Source of the DNA: Neodiprion pinetum
Lineage: Eukaryota > Arthropoda > Insecta > Hymenoptera > Diprionidae
Direction: 5' to 3'
DNA length: 64,000 nucleotides
NCBI RefSeq assembly: GCF_021155775.2
Contig: NC_060237.1
Coordinates: 9,759,832 to 9,823,831 of the forward strand
A program made the position numbers and the translations under genes. Shown piece by piece: positions 41,801 through 54,120 of the stretch; the first letter of the stretch is position 1, and the number at the start of each line of letters is the position of its first letter. The notes under the pieces are model-generated. The model was not told the origin of the DNA and made no database searches. It saw only the letters and a program-made list of their open reading frames with translations.

Positions 41801-44800
41801 GGCACCGTAAAGTCGACACCGAGACTCAAGTTCCTAACGAGAACCTAATTAAACAGGTGATATAAGTCGCAGAGCACCATAAATGAAATATTTTATTAAC
41901 TAGAGGCGCAACCTCGAGAGATAATCGCAATGGAACAAATTATCCGGTCACGTGATCGTTCTCTGTTTTCTCAAGTCGTTTTCATCCTCTATCTCACTCC
42001 TTCTTTCTCGTCATTTTCCGCATAATCCAATCAAACCATAACTCCTCTTCTGTCCCAAGGATTAGCCGATAATCCGCCGAGTGAAAAAAAAGCCACGAGC
42101 TCTGTGCCACTTCGTTAAAATACGCCGTACTCTAGCTCATAGCTATTAGGTTCACCGGAACGGTTGGAAAACTTGGAAATGAAGAACAGAAAAAAACTAC
42201 CTTTGGTAGAATGAAAATATCATTCGGGAATCAACAGCGCAGCTGTTGCGTTCGATAATCGATACACGCAATTTGAAATCCCTCAGCGAATGAAAAGACG
42301 CGATTTAAAAATTTCGTATCAAGTTATGACGCATAGAATATGGATTAAGCTTCTGCGATTCATCGATTAATCGTTATAGACTTCGATTTATTACTCATTC
42401 AACTGATCAGTCATCCGTTTTATTCAAATTTCGGTAAGTCGTTTCTTCGATTAATCTATTAGTCGCACAGAGCTGCGATATTGATTAATTGCTCAATTTT
42501 CGGATTCACGCATTTCTCTTTCCTTTCGAAATTGAATCAACTTTTATCACGTTTATTTCGAAATTACGGCCATACTAAATTAAGCTCGCTAAAATCCCGC
42601 GTGTGGTGGATGAAAATTGCCAAGAAATAAGCTGACCAAATTTTTTCTGGACAAGTATTTCATCGCCGAGAACCAAGGAGAGCTGTAAGGTTCGCAAGAT
42701 TGCTCGAACAAGGGGCCGAAGGGTACTCGGACGAACGGGAACGGGCGTATAATTTTTGCAAATTTTTCTCCCAACCTTCGCTGCAGCTTTACGGCCGAGT
42801 CTGATACCCATGCACACCGCCTCGTGACACGAGAGAAGTTTACGTCCCGCGTGTGTCTAGTATTGAGCTGTCAGCGCCGACTGTGTTCGGTCATACATCA
42901 CAAGAGCGCTTGTTCGCCCAAGTCGACCTCCTCATCCCCGGAGGTCTCGGAGAGGTCGCCGAGGTCCTGGGGGATACCCGAGAGGGCGAGTATTGAGAGT
43001 TTGAGCGGGTCTTGGCGCCCCGCATTTTCCTATAACGGATGCGCAGCGTCCGAAATCGTCTTACGACTCTTACCTTATACCAGAAAAGGACGCGATGGAA
43101 GGATTTAAAATTATCCTGGCTTAATACTTGACCAAAAGGGCAAAGTTTTCTCGTCGCTGTATCAGCGAAACGCGCATTTCGCTATCCTCAAATTATATTT
43201 ATTCAATAGACTACGAACTAGTTGCTCGAATTTCGAGGTAACAAATTTTGAAACGTATCTATTGCTGAACCCAGTAATTACAGCTCGGACAAGATTTTTT
43301 TTAACAATTGCACTGTAAGCTAGTCGAGTTGCGTTCAGCTAAAAAAGTTCCCTCAATGTTTGAAAAAAATTTAAAACACTGCAGTTTAAGTTAGATTTTG
43401 AATAATAATAATAATGTATTTCCTTATAAATCACAAAAACGTCGCCTGTAAATTATAATTATTGAATATCTCGACTTTTTGCAACCAGTAACAATTTCGA
43501 GAAATAATCCGTCTCGAACGATTTTCAGAAAACCCACTTAACGATGAGATGATTTTTTACTAAAATCTCTCAAACTGTACACATTTTCCGAATTTCAAAA
43601 AATAACCAAACAATCTGATGTCGATCGCCATTGTTAAAAGCAAGGTGCTTACGGTTGATACTGTGTGTTTAAAATTTTTCCCCGAAACACAGATAATTTT
43701 CTAATCATTTAACTCGATTATTTCTTCAATTATACTCTGAACTTATCTTTCGTCTTATCATGTTTTTCTCGCGACATATTTATGACTCGGTTGTACGTGT
43801 CACGTAGATACCTAAAACAGTCAGAGGCATCCGATCGTATCAATACCTAGGCAATTTCTTCCTCTGCTTGTGAGATTTTGCGATGTTAAATCCGCGCCGG
43901 TGATAACGAATTCAGATTCCGATGCAGGGGAGAGGATGACGAAAGGGAGGCTTGAATACCTCGAATATTTTCTTCCCTGACATTTTCTCTTCTCCTTTCG
44001 ATCCTCGTTTCGATAACATATACAAGCGAAAGCAACCTCGTGAATTGTCGACAATTCGTGGCAACGCGTATAAATACATACGGTGTGTTCTCACATGCAG
44101 CACCTACACGCGCGCACGTAAGTTATCGTAGAAAAAATACACAGGGGAAAGCCGTTCGCTTTGAAAAAGAGCCGATTCAACGGCCCTCGTTGTACGTAAG
44201 GCGCAATTGTCACCCAACGTTATCAGCGTTACGCGTCGTTCAAGAACTTCAAACACCTGCGACAAGCGAAGATGAAAAGACAATGTTACGCCCCTGTCGC
44301 CTATCGAACACACGGCCGTACTTCCTGGAACTTATTCTGTTTTTTTTGTGGTTTTAACCCTTCGTCTGAATACTTTTTTTTTACATCTTTGGTCTGTACA
44401 CTGTTTCGAAGTGTTCTAGGCTTTCAAGAAATCAGAAGAAATTCAGGGTTTCTTCTCAAAGTGTTGACTACATTATCTAAAAGTCGGTTGAATCAAAAGT
44501 TTGGAAGTATTGTTCATAAAAATTGATACTTATAAAATGACTGTTCCCTATAAGACTCGTTGTTCACACGGAGGGTTAAGATAAACATGAGAATCACAAA
44601 AATTATTCTAATAATTGGTTTTCGTAAAAAAAATCACCTTTTCGTTGGCACTATGAGTGTTCAAGCTTGCGGTAAGTCTGGGTATAATTTATTCACTGTA
44701 AGAAATTTTTGTGAAGTGTTACATATTTCTTTACATTTCCGTTTTTTCAGTTTTCCTCCGTTTTCAAGATACCGAATTTTGATTTTTTTGATGTTCAAAC

Positions 44801-45431
44801 TTTTCAAACAATCGTATTTCAAAATTAAGACCTTGTACGACAAAAATTTATGCCACAAAACAGTTGCCTTTTATCTTACCTATATGAAGAAATATTTACA
44901 ATTTTTTGGACTCACTGAATAGATAATTAACGAAATAAAACCTTTTAAAAATTTACATATATTTACATGCAATTTTGTAAATTTCATAAGACAGATTTTT
45001 ATGTATAAAAATATTATGCTTCTAATTACTTAATTCAATAAATCAGTGGGTGAATCTGAGAGGAGCATCGTAAACGAAAGCTTCAATATCCATTCTACTT
45101 TTAAAATTGCTTCAAAAATTTTTAATACTCTAGTCGATTCGTTCGATTTTACTATAAGTTTTCTGCACCTGAAACACTTTTTTTTTATTCACGGTGTCGT
45201 AGTTAAATATTTAATTTCACAACATCACGTACATCTAAAGCTCTTCTTTATAATTCCATTATGTATTTCTTATCTTTGTATTACCTACTCAAGAGATCTT
45301 CGTAGTTCACGAATATCCTACCTATCTCGTAGTGAAATTGTTAAATAATAGTATCGACATTTGAATTATCAGTATCCTTAATACCACAGTTTCGGAGATA
45401 TTTGACTATCCAATTTAAAGAGGGACACCCT

Positions 45432-45456
45432 TTGCACACAAGTAAATCGTGTGCAA
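45432..45456. promoter_or_regulatory. Inverted pair of metal-response-element octamers
   Basis: TTGCACAC (45432-45439) is followed after 9 bp by its exact reverse complement GTGTGCAA (45449-45456). TGCACAC fits the core metal response element TGCRCNC bound by MTF-1. The same octamer stands just upstream of the TATA-like boxes of both metallothionein genes in this window. A further consensus match, TGCGCAC, is at 45617-45623. The site lies 2.4 kb upstream of the first metallothionein start codon. A distal metal-responsive enhancer is inferred, not shown. Confidence 0.4.
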
Positions 45457-46360
45457 TGGTGAACACTGAACTTTAGAGCCCGTTACGCCTACGTGCGTGA
45501 AGAAGTGAAACGCAGTTAAATCCGTCTATCTCTCCGCAATAACCTTTGGGGGATGGTTTGTGATGTATGGAAATGAATAAAATAGGATCTGGCGAGGATG
45601 AAATATCATCCAGACTTGCGCACTACTTCATTGAAGTCTTGCAGGAGTTTACTCGATTTTGCGGAGGAAACGGAGCACGGCGCTGGAAGACGAATAATAT
45701 CAAGGACTCTACGGCGGATCATTTAACGAATTAACAATTATAATCACCCATTAGTATTCCGATAGTTAGCATAAGGATTTCTAACCAGTCCGCGGGCTCG
45801 GTGATGGGCACTAAAAACTTTTGGAAAACTAGCTAAATCTTTGGGCAAAATCATCCGGCCAGAATGTTTCCCACAACTTTGATAATATCTTAATTTGTAA
45901 TCGGCCGCTGAGACAGTATAATTACAAATTTAAAATACTTGTACCGAAAGCAAACAAGCTTGCGGTTATACTGGCGCTTTATCTAGACTGATTAACATCA
46001 ATTATCTAATCATTCGACGCATTCGAAGGGAAAGTTTAAATCGGGATGAGAAATCCGTTGATTTACTTTTGTTTTTCGTCTTTGTCCAAAGACGAGAAAC
46101 GAAATCACAATCACTGTCATGACACAAGCAATTATAATAATAAATCATCGCAGCCTAACTGATACCAAGTCGAAGGTCCATATGCTTGAAGGTGAATTAT
46201 GTTCCCGAAAAGGTGAACGGAGGGTTTAATTTTTTATCAACGACGAGAGATGAAATTTTGTTATTCCGACCCATGGAAATGAAGGATCGTCCACGAATGA
46301 AAAATTCCGAACCTTCTGGACCGATCCATTACTCCAGAGAGAGGTTGAGTAAATAATTAC

Positions 46361-46444
46361 CTTACAGCGCCACGCAAGTAATCGAACCAAGCGTATATTT
46401 CACGCGGATCTCTGCGAAATACCAGAATTATCGTGCTGTTATCG
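46361..46444 (-). CDS. Possible exon with BTB/T1-like motif, minus strand
   Basis: A minus-strand block of 84 nt lies between an acceptor (CTTGTCGTAG, cut 46444/46445) and a donor (TGTAAG|GTAATT, cut 46361/46360). The open frame reads DNSTIILVFRRDPREIYAWF followed by DYLRGAV. The spacing V-F-x-R-D-P-x2-I-x2-W-F-D-Y-L-R matches position by position the F-I/F-D-R-D/N-P-x2-F-x2-V/I-L-x-F/Y-L/Y-R segment of the T1/BTB tetramerisation domain of KCTD proteins and voltage-gated potassium channels. RDP in a sulfotransferase is an alternative reading. Only 28 codons are visible and no neighbouring exon of compatible phase was found, so this may be chance or a relic. Confidence 0.27.
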
Positions 46445-46771
46445 CTACGACAAGATCAAATTTTTGGACTCAAATATGACAGTAAACGGTGCAGAAAAGA
46501 AATATCGCTGTGAAATTTATAAATGACAAAGATTTCCCATCGTCGTTGTAAGTCTCGAGATTGTTGTTCCGGCAACGCCGATATCTTCTACCTTCGACGC
46601 GTGACATCTGCCTTACCATCAACCAAGTGGCGTTGTTTGTCTGCATGTACCTACGACCCGCACGAAATTCGATAACTGCCAAAATTCCTTTGCTTTATTT
46701 TACCTACAAAAGAAAAGCAGATATTTCCGAAGCGACTTCTTCGTCTCCGCAGTCGGATGATCTTTGGAGGG

Positions 46772-46974
46772 TTTAACCCTCAGTCCAGTTACCAAATACC
46801 GTTCGACATATCCTGTAGTTCGCGTGGAATTCAACCGTTTCGTGCAAACTTATCTCCTGCGAATGCAACCGGTTATCACGTCGAGCATTCCGCTGATATT
46901 CTGCAGCATCGAATACGACTTTCTGCTGAGCCAACTGTCGGCATTCCCTCTGCAATTCGGAGTCATTGATGACC
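46772..46974 (-). CDS. Possible exon, coiled-coil-like peptide, minus strand
   Basis: On the minus strand a good acceptor with polypyrimidine tract (GTTTGTTTTCAG) is followed at once by ATGGTCATC. The open frame is charged and helix-friendly (MVINDSELQRECRQLAQQKV, then VFDAAEYQRNARRDNRLHSQ and so on) and runs to a stop at 46772-46774. A donor-like GGTAACT sits inside the last codons, so the exon may end at about 46793. The Arg/Gln/Glu-rich pattern suggests a coiled coil. A remote likeness to RIB43A-type flagellar proteins was considered but is too weak to name. A plus-strand frame of 91 codons overlaps it and could equally be the artefact. Confidence 0.28.
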
Positions 46975-47714
46975 ATCTGAAAACAAACAGCGGTTGCATG
47001 GAGTCCTGCTCACGGTCAGCAGCCAGTAAAAGAAAATGAGATGAAGCGATGACCACCTACAGTATCTTTGTTTTCACTGATTATGCACTGTTATGTAAAA
47101 TGAACGTAATTAAAAAAATTCCATCAACTTGCGATGACTCTGAACTATGACAAAAAAAAAAGTCCGTTTCCTTGTACCAATCTCGACTGTAATATAAGAT
47201 CATTATTATGAGAGTAAGAACAATTAGAAATGCATTCTTTCAACAGCGGTGTCGTTTTGAATTTTGTTTCCTTTATTATTATTACTATTGTTTGTTGTTA
47301 TTATTATTGTACTCCATTCGAGATAAAACAAGGTGCAGATCACGTTCGGTAGTTTCTATTATACACAAACAATGCAAGGTTGATTAAAATCAGATCAGTT
47401 GTTTCGCGCCAAGTCGAAACAAAACAGAATACCCTGAAATTTTTATCACTATGTTAAATATAGATTGAACAAAGGAGTAGCTTGTAATTGTCTTTGAATT
47501 TTTCACTGAGAAAACGTGCACGCGACAGCATAATTAGTCGGATTCTCGCCATTGCATCGGTGCAAGGACTTTGTCTCGGACCGTTAAGCAATACGGTTTC
47601 ATATCATGAGGTGGCACCGGCCAGTTTTATCGCGGTTGTGTGTTCTCGTTACTTGCTCATCCGAGTTGGCCGGGTGAAGAATGATAAGCGTTGCGCATGG
47701 CACGTTTCGAGAGT

Positions 47715-47721
47715 TGCACAC
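47715..47721 (+). promoter_or_regulatory. Metal response element of metallothionein 1
   Basis: TGCACAC fits the MTF-1 core TGCRCNC, and the octamer TTGCACAC starts 47 bp upstream of the TATA-like box. A second core match, TGCACGC, lies at 47517-47523. The identical octamer stands at the equivalent place in the second metallothionein gene, which supports function. Confidence 0.55.
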
Positions 47722-47760
47722 GGCCGTGGAACGGCAAGAAGAGGGAAGGGATTGCGGTTC

Positions 47761-47797
47761 GATAAAAGCGACACCTTCGGCCGGTGCCACATCAGAA
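47761..47797 (+). promoter_or_regulatory. Core promoter of metallothionein 1 (TATA-like box and initiator)
   Basis: GATAAAAG (47761-47768) is a variant TATA box. ATCAGAAG with the initiator-like TCAG begins 31 bp downstream (47792). This spacing equals that in metallothionein 2. The predicted transcript start near 47792 would leave a 5'UTR of about 80 nt before the ATG at 47871. Confidence 0.45.
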
Positions 47798-47870
47798 GCC
47801 ACCGAGAAGCAAACCGACAGTGTCGCAGTTTCGTTCAGCTACAAGAGGAAAACCGAGAAACACATCAGAA

Positions 47871-49524
47871 ATGCCGGGTCCCAACGAAAAGTGCAAAGGT
47901 GCGTAGACATATACATTTTCCTTCATACGTGTAACCATTTTCAATAACCGTTGTAGTTTTTCGTTGAACTAAAACGCCGACCAAGTCTTTCCGCAAAGGA
48001 ATTCAGCTGCAAGCATTCTTCGTTGCACTGAGAAAAGAATTTATTTCCCGGTAACAATTAACATGTATTTGAATATAGGAAAATAAACGTTTTGATATCA
48101 AATTTTAGTTGAGTCAAATAATGATCTGTAGAAATTTGTTAATAATTATTTAACAAATCATATTTGGCTCAACTAAAATTTGTGAATGATAACTAAACAT
48201 TAATTCAACATATTCAAATATACGCTTGTTAACGGTGAATAAACTCTTTTCTCAGCTTACTTCATCATAATTTTCAAATTCTTATTTGATAATTATTTAC
48301 GTTGTAAGATTTCCGTGAACAATCTTTGTAACCGCCTTGCAGGATATTCGGTTTAGCGATAAGAACAAACGCGCATTTATTTCGGCCTGCTACCGATACA
48401 CCAAACCGGAAAAAGCATAAACTTCGTCTTTGAGGGCAGTCCAACGATCAAGACAATGTTTGTTCGAGCGAAAGAAACACCTGTGCTAAGCAACCGATTT
48501 TGTCTGCAACTGTGTAGCTACGCCTTGCAAGAACCTTTTGTCGAGTTTATTTCTGTACAAGAATTATTTGCACGATTCGATAAAACAGTATAAATTTAAC
48601 GAAATTCAATCGTAATGATGTACGAATAATGCTGCCTTTATGAACGAGACTGTTCGTCACCGGATAGCGTGACTATTGATCTGTTCGCGTTTCTGGAATG
48701 TCCGGTTAACGGAATGCATACAGGATGCAGGCAATCACTTGCGTTGAAATGATGACACGATCATCCCGTACACTGCTTTACAAACTCGCAGCATCAGGGT
48801 TGGGTACTTTTTGATTAATTATTTCCGATCTGAAATTTTATTATGATACTCTGTCTTTATGATGCCGAATATTACTAACTTTGGCTCGTAGATCTTTGAA
48901 CAAGACCCGAAAAATCATTAGCCAAGTTTATTTCATTCGTATTTACCAAACTTACGACACTTTTTTCAACAGACGCAGTTTTTGATATTTTATTGTTATT
49001 TTTCAGGTGACTGCCAGGGGTCATGCAAATGTGGATCAGACTGCAAATGCTGCGATGCACCCGGAGGTAAAAAATAAAATTCATTCATCCAATGAAGTAC
49101 GTCGTGAACTATTGGCGAAAATAATCACTGAAATTGCCTGCCACGATTTCTTTGCACTCGATTATTTCGCGAGAGCACTCCAGCACCTTACAAATTTTCA
49201 GCGAAGAGCCAGAAGCAAAGCAATTGAGTTTTTGTCGAACATACGGTTGAATTGTGACGAATAAACGTTATAAAAGTTCTATTTCGTCGTACCAAGGCGT
49301 AAAAGAGAAACTATTGAAAATTAGATAAGATAATTTTTAAACATTCAAACATTTACGGTGGCAATATAATTTTCGTTATTATTCAGAGGTTCATAATTGC
49401 GTTTCCTTTTTATTAATTCTTACTCCCACAAATATTATACGAAATCGTGAATTTTCTCTTTTCAGACAAATGCGGCTGCAAGTCCGGCAGCGACTGCAAA
49501 TGCCAGGATTGCAAATGCACATAA
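47871..49524 (+). CDS. Metallothionein 1 (48 aa, 13 Cys)
   Basis: Three exons: 47871-47898, 49007-49066 and 49466-49524 (stop TAA). Donors are GTGCGT and GTAAAA, acceptors TTTTTCAG and TTTTCAG; both introns are phase 1. The joined protein is 48 aa, begins MPGPNEKCKGDCQGSCKCGS and ends in CQDCKCT. It has 13 Cys, no aromatic residue or His, and about nine Lys, the classical metallothionein composition. The cysteines form five CxC pairs and one CC doublet (C24-C25). Metallothioneins bind Zn, Cu and Cd through thiolate clusters in the cytosol and buffer or detoxify metals; whether this one prefers zinc or copper cannot be read off reliably. Exon 1 is only 28 nt, so the gene is missed by simple ORF finding. 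Regulation by MTF-1 is suggested by the upstream TGCACAC site. It has a paralogue 6.4 kb downstream on the same strand. Confidence 0.9.
48026..48255. mobile_element. Fold-back MITE in intron 1 of metallothionein 1
   Basis: About 230 bp that pairs with itself almost end to end. The left arm starts CTGAGAAAAGAATTTATT (48028) and the right arm, read in reverse complement from 48255, starts CTGAGAAAAGAGTTTATT. Both arms carry GTATTTGAATAT or a near copy further in, and 21-bp inner arms (48100-48120 and 48161-48181, around TTTTAGTTGAG) match at 20 of 21 positions. The left end is preceded by CA, giving CACTGAGAAAA, like the element at 30281-30709. There is no coding capacity. The target duplication is not clear. 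Confidence 0.65.
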
Positions 49525-49801
49525 GAAGTAAGAAATAAAATGTCGAGGACGGATGCCGGTTGGATTGAGAAAATGGATTTGAACATACTCGCGCTAACTC
49601 AACACAACGTAACATAGTCTTAATATGTACGTCGATATGGTCTTTACCTTTTTCATTTGTGCTTGTATTTCTGTTCGAAAAACTTCTACCAAATAATATG
49701 CTTAATTTTATTTAACTGGCCATGAATCATGTTGTCTAAACATTATACTTACTTCAACGTGATTTCACTTGAATATCACAAGTATCACAATAATAATATG
49801 T

Positions 49802-49844
49802 AATAAATTTATCTACCCTGAACATTATGTAAAACTAAAATAAA
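49802..49844 (+). terminator. Candidate polyadenylation signals of metallothionein 1
   Basis: AATAAA occurs at 49802-49807 and 49839-49844, about 280-320 nt after the stop. A nearer AATAAA at 49534-49539 is only 10 nt past the stop, which makes it a less likely main signal. Confidence 0.4.
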
Positions 49845-52800
49845 AGTATTCCACTAATCGAATGGTTAGTCAATAGAGAAACATCACCGTCATTGGAACC
49901 CAACAACTATGATTATTACAAGCTGATTAAAAACAATCACAGCTATGTTGACAATTGCGATACGCAATGCTAGCTTGTTGTAGATTAAGAGGAAGATAAA
50001 CAAATAGAAAGGTAAGGAAGTCGTGCTGGTATAATGAACAATCGACTATCGAATAATGGCAGCAACTTAACAACGATACGAAAGATAAAACGTATGCTTA
50101 CTGTAAAATTAACAGCAAGACCGATCGAGCATCTCAAGTGATTTCAATGAAAGATAGGAAAACAGTATGCGGAAGCCTTGAAGGCGTCAAAGAACCGTAG
50201 CATACCTTGAAGAAATAAAAAACAACCGTGCATAAATACGTTTCTTTCAGTTTATAAATAAAAAAACCATACCCGCTCCGCCGACGATTGACTCGTGAAA
50301 GAATCCGTGTATCGAAGTCAAGATTACAGTTTTTATTCCGAGTCAAACGGGTGCCGAGCTGACCGGTAGATTACACACGAGTTCAATAACCGTACCTGAC
50401 ATCATTGCGCGGAATATAATGGGCGGACATAAAAAAAAATTCCTCAAGCAAACATCGTACTCGACAATGAATACAGCCGTTCAGACGATAATGCCGAATG
50501 TGGAGTCACAGGGTAAATGTAACGGTATTATTAATCAGAGAAAAGGTTGAAACTTGAAATCCGACTGACTTTCCAAGGTCCTCAATTAACCTCTGTCGAA
50601 ATATTTATACACACAATTGCTTCCGGTAGAGGAATGGCTAGGTATTAGATTCGTTGATGCACATTTGTACTCCAAGCATATAGAGATTCATGGCCCTAAT
50701 GAATGTCGATCGATTCTGAGTAGACGTTGGAAAATTGTACAATTTTTACGCTGACACAAGAACGCTGAAGGACTGCAATTCTGTCCGTTGAAATATGCTA
50801 CACAACTGATTGTGAGAAACACAATGTACTCCTCTAGAACACCTGCCGTTCGTCTTGCCTTGCTCACATGCCGATCGTGGATTGAAAGGATGCTATAATT
50901 TATGTCCACCTCATCGATCATGCTTCAATGAGAAACACCTCGGTACACTTTAATTACATCATAAAAAATTCATTATACTACTACTTTTTCACAAAAAAAA
51001 ACCATAATTCTTATGTAATTCTGTTGAGCAATCGCTGGTTTTATTCGTCAATAAGTTCTCCACAGACCGTCTAAGTCAAATTGTGAATGAACCACAAGTT
51101 TAACATATGAAAATTATTACGTTATCATTATGTTATACATCGCACATGTCGAATTTTCTTCGCCAACTGACAAGCTCAAGAAATAATCTGTCTCGGACAA
51201 TTTGTAGGAAATTCGTTCGCCGATAAAATTAACTACTTTTCAACTGAATCGTTCGAACTGTGAGGATTTTTACGTAAAAAAATTAATGGAATGATGTGAT
51301 TTCTCTGAGACTAGTGTTTATGCATAATAAAAATTGAGGGTTGAAACATTTTTTCTGAATCACAGACACTTTCTTGGATCAGATTCAACTTACGATTTAA
51401 TGCATTTTTACTTTAGACGTTTAAATTTCCCGCCAATTCTATGTCTCGCGTAGTCGCGGATATATCCATGTTATCCGCATATCTTTAGTATCGTCGACTG
51501 CTTCAAGAAACCACTTCAGCGAATTGTGTGCTAAACTTCAGTTGATAACTACGAGCAATCGATTGCTGCTGTTGGCTGTGTTATCGGTAAACGGGAGTCC
51601 GTGCAGAAAGCTCTTCGATATTGCCCTCAAGCTTTCGTGGCGCCGATTGCGGATTCCTCGTGGCAGCTAAGAAATTGTTAATACTTGCCCAGCGATACTG
51701 GCGATAATTCTTCGCTGAGGGTGAAGATCAATTTTCAGAAAAACTAACGATAAGAGATCGACGGGTCGAAATCCCGAAAGTCGGAGGGTCATAAATACGA
51801 AAAATAAAAATTGAGAAGACGAATATGTAGAAATAAAATCACACCAAACAGAACTCTTGAGAATAAGCAAAATTACAAAGGGAAACGTATCGATTTGACA
51901 AAAATATCGAATACTGGAAAAGTTGAGTGTACAAGTTCCAGAGTCGTACTTTTTAAGGAAATTCACAAACGCGGATTTTATCAAAGCAAAAGATCAAAAA
52001 CTCGAGAGGTCAAAATACCGAATCTCATTTATTGAGAAGTGTGAAGGGCCAAAATAGCGAAAGCATATCGGCTAAGAGTTTCAGTAAATAGATGGCGATG
52101 GTGTCTACCAGCACTATACCGGGCCCATCGGAATTTTGGTCATTCTACGTTTTGGGGACCCAAATTTTACTTGTTTCGAACTTTTACTACCGACACATTT
52201 CTTTCGAGTCATTGACTTTTCAAAGTATCGGCCGTTCTAAATTTTCACATTCACAAATATCCATTTTCTATATCTTTACATAATGTCTTTCGTTAATTTG
52301 GAGTGCAAACTATTCTGAAAAACCTTTTTCGGATGAAAAAAAACCGTTCGGATAAATGATCTTTCGATAAAACAGTTATTCGTCTGAGCGATTTATCAAA
52401 AGTACACGATGCTAATAAAAGTGCACACCGATTGGAGTAAAATTAAACAACATCGGTGTAAATCGTTCGATTCTTGACACCAAGTAGTCGTAAAATCAAC
52501 ACCAAAATGGTGTGGATTTCTGTAGAATATTTTCGATGTTATATTTAACACCGCATTTCTAATAGTGTAAAATTTTCGTATCGCTGATCTTCGGTTATTT
52601 TAGAATTCATATCTTCAAAATTTTGGGTTTTCGGCCAGTCGATTTTTTGATTTTCAGAAAATTTGACCCCCATCCAATTACTGTTTCTGCCAAAATTTGA
52701 AATTTAATTTTTTATCATTAGAAACTCTTGTAGAAAACAAATTGTCATATTTTCCAGACTTTGATGTAACGCGTTTGAAACAGGTGCTTTTATTCGAATA

Positions 52801-54060
52801 TATGACCAAAAAATTGTGGCACGATCAACAAACTGACAAAGACAATTTGTAACGCTGTAACGCTCAATTGTCATTTGCCCATTATATATTTTTGATAAGC
52901 CTATACCATCGAAACAATAAATCTTCATTCTCCGGAAGACGAGTGCTAATATTTTCGAAAGCTAACGCGAACTACGGAGACAATGAATTTTTAGTCACTC
53001 GACTCGTGACCATCGGTTCGCTTCCTTTTCATTTCTCTCAAAGTAGGCTAGGCGATCGAACTTTCACCACTGCAAATACACATCAAGCCACAACGAAATG
53101 TTATGCCTTATACTTTACTGCGTTATTATCCCAGTAATCTATTCCGTAGAATTGATTCGAGGCGTAATATTAAAAAAACTCAACATCGTATAGTTGTTAA
53201 AATGAGGCCGATATCCTTCATTCTGATACGATGCCTATCTGTATGGAGACGATTCGTCCAATGGGAGTAATTATAAAAGCGGTAAAAAAATACACGCTAC
53301 TAATTTCCCGCTGTCTGTATGGGAACCACTGCGTATGATGTACACTCACATAATCATTCGATAGATTCGCAGCCATATCCGTTCGTACAGCGTTTACAAA
53401 ATCAATTCAAAGGTCAATTAATAGGACGGTAAACCTGTATCTTCGTACAGCTGGAGTTCTCTTTAAGGCTTCTCTTTGTTAACCGTTACTCCCATCTTCA
53501 AAGACGATTTAATCTAAGAGGGTCAATAAGAATTAACTTGGGTTGACCGGAATAATTCAACTTCAGCCGCCTTGTGTCGACGCTCTAAAGAACGACGCAT
53601 TTTCTTAAGCTGAAGAAAAAAGTCAGCGAATCGAAGGAAGCTCCTACAAAAGATTTGATAAATCTTTTGATTACGCGTAGAATTCAGTACCTTTTTAATT
53701 CTGATTCAATATCCATTACTGAATAATTTTCGCCCAACCTTCCTCTATTCTTAGAATTTCAGTATATATATATTGTCATCGCCAGTGATAAGTAGATATA
53801 AATCAAAGTGATTTTTTTCAAAAATAATTCTCTCGACAAAGAAATAAATTTTCTTTCTGGAAAATTACAACAACGTGATTGAATCTGTATTTTTCAATCT
53901 ATGGCCTTCTTCGGCAAACACGGCTGTCAGGGTGTTATCGCATAAGCAAATAACCGTACAAATAAATCCTCGAATAAGTTTTTTTGTAAGTCAAAGTATA
54001 CCCAGGTATGTGCAACAGCACAATGACGTGTTCGAGCAGATCATCGCGCGTTGCACTGCG
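49845..54060. other. Intergenic DNA between the two metallothionein genes
   Basis: About 4.2 kb, AT-rich, with no recognised gene and no third metallothionein exon; I looked for Cys-codon-rich CxC blocks and saw none. Around 52420-52570 the motif ACACCG or its complement recurs several times in both orientations, suggesting an old degraded repeat. One of these copies (52422-52428) also matches the metal response core, probably by chance. The open frames on both strands (50688-50921, 51667-52035 and others) are low-complexity and AT-rich. Confidence 0.5.
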
Positions 54061-54070
54061 GTCAAGTCGT

Positions 54071-54077
54071 TGCACAC
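54071..54077 (+). promoter_or_regulatory. Metal response element of metallothionein 2
   Basis: TGCACAC matches TGCRCNC. The octamer TTGCACAC begins 51 bp upstream of the TATA box and is identical to that of metallothionein 1. Confidence 0.55.
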
Positions 54078-54120
54078 GAGGCGATTATTCTCAGCCGAAT
54101 GGAGAGGGGGGGGTCCGCAA

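Larger units (their letters stand above)
28816..45431. other. Long stretch without recognised genes
   Basis: About 16.6 kb in which no open frame resembles a known protein. It holds the CTGAGA-ended element (30281-30709), a TA repeat (34731-34748), a purine-rich patch (about 35520-35770) and a G-quadruplex-type G cluster (38802-38850). It also holds short exon-like pieces with splice sites but no supportable frame, such as 41343-41384 on the minus strand. Frames of about 100 codons at 36016-36354 and 44560-44922 are AT-rich and uninformative. Confidence 0.5.

Noticed and set aside
47503..47514. CACTGAGAAAAC, like the ends of the CTGAGA elements
   Set aside because: No matching inverted end within a plausible distance, so probably chance.
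47488..47870. 148-codon + strand ORF overlapping metallothionein 1
   Set aside because: It covers the promoter, 5'UTR and exon 1 of the metallothionein in a different frame; the Cys-rich spliced product is the real gene.
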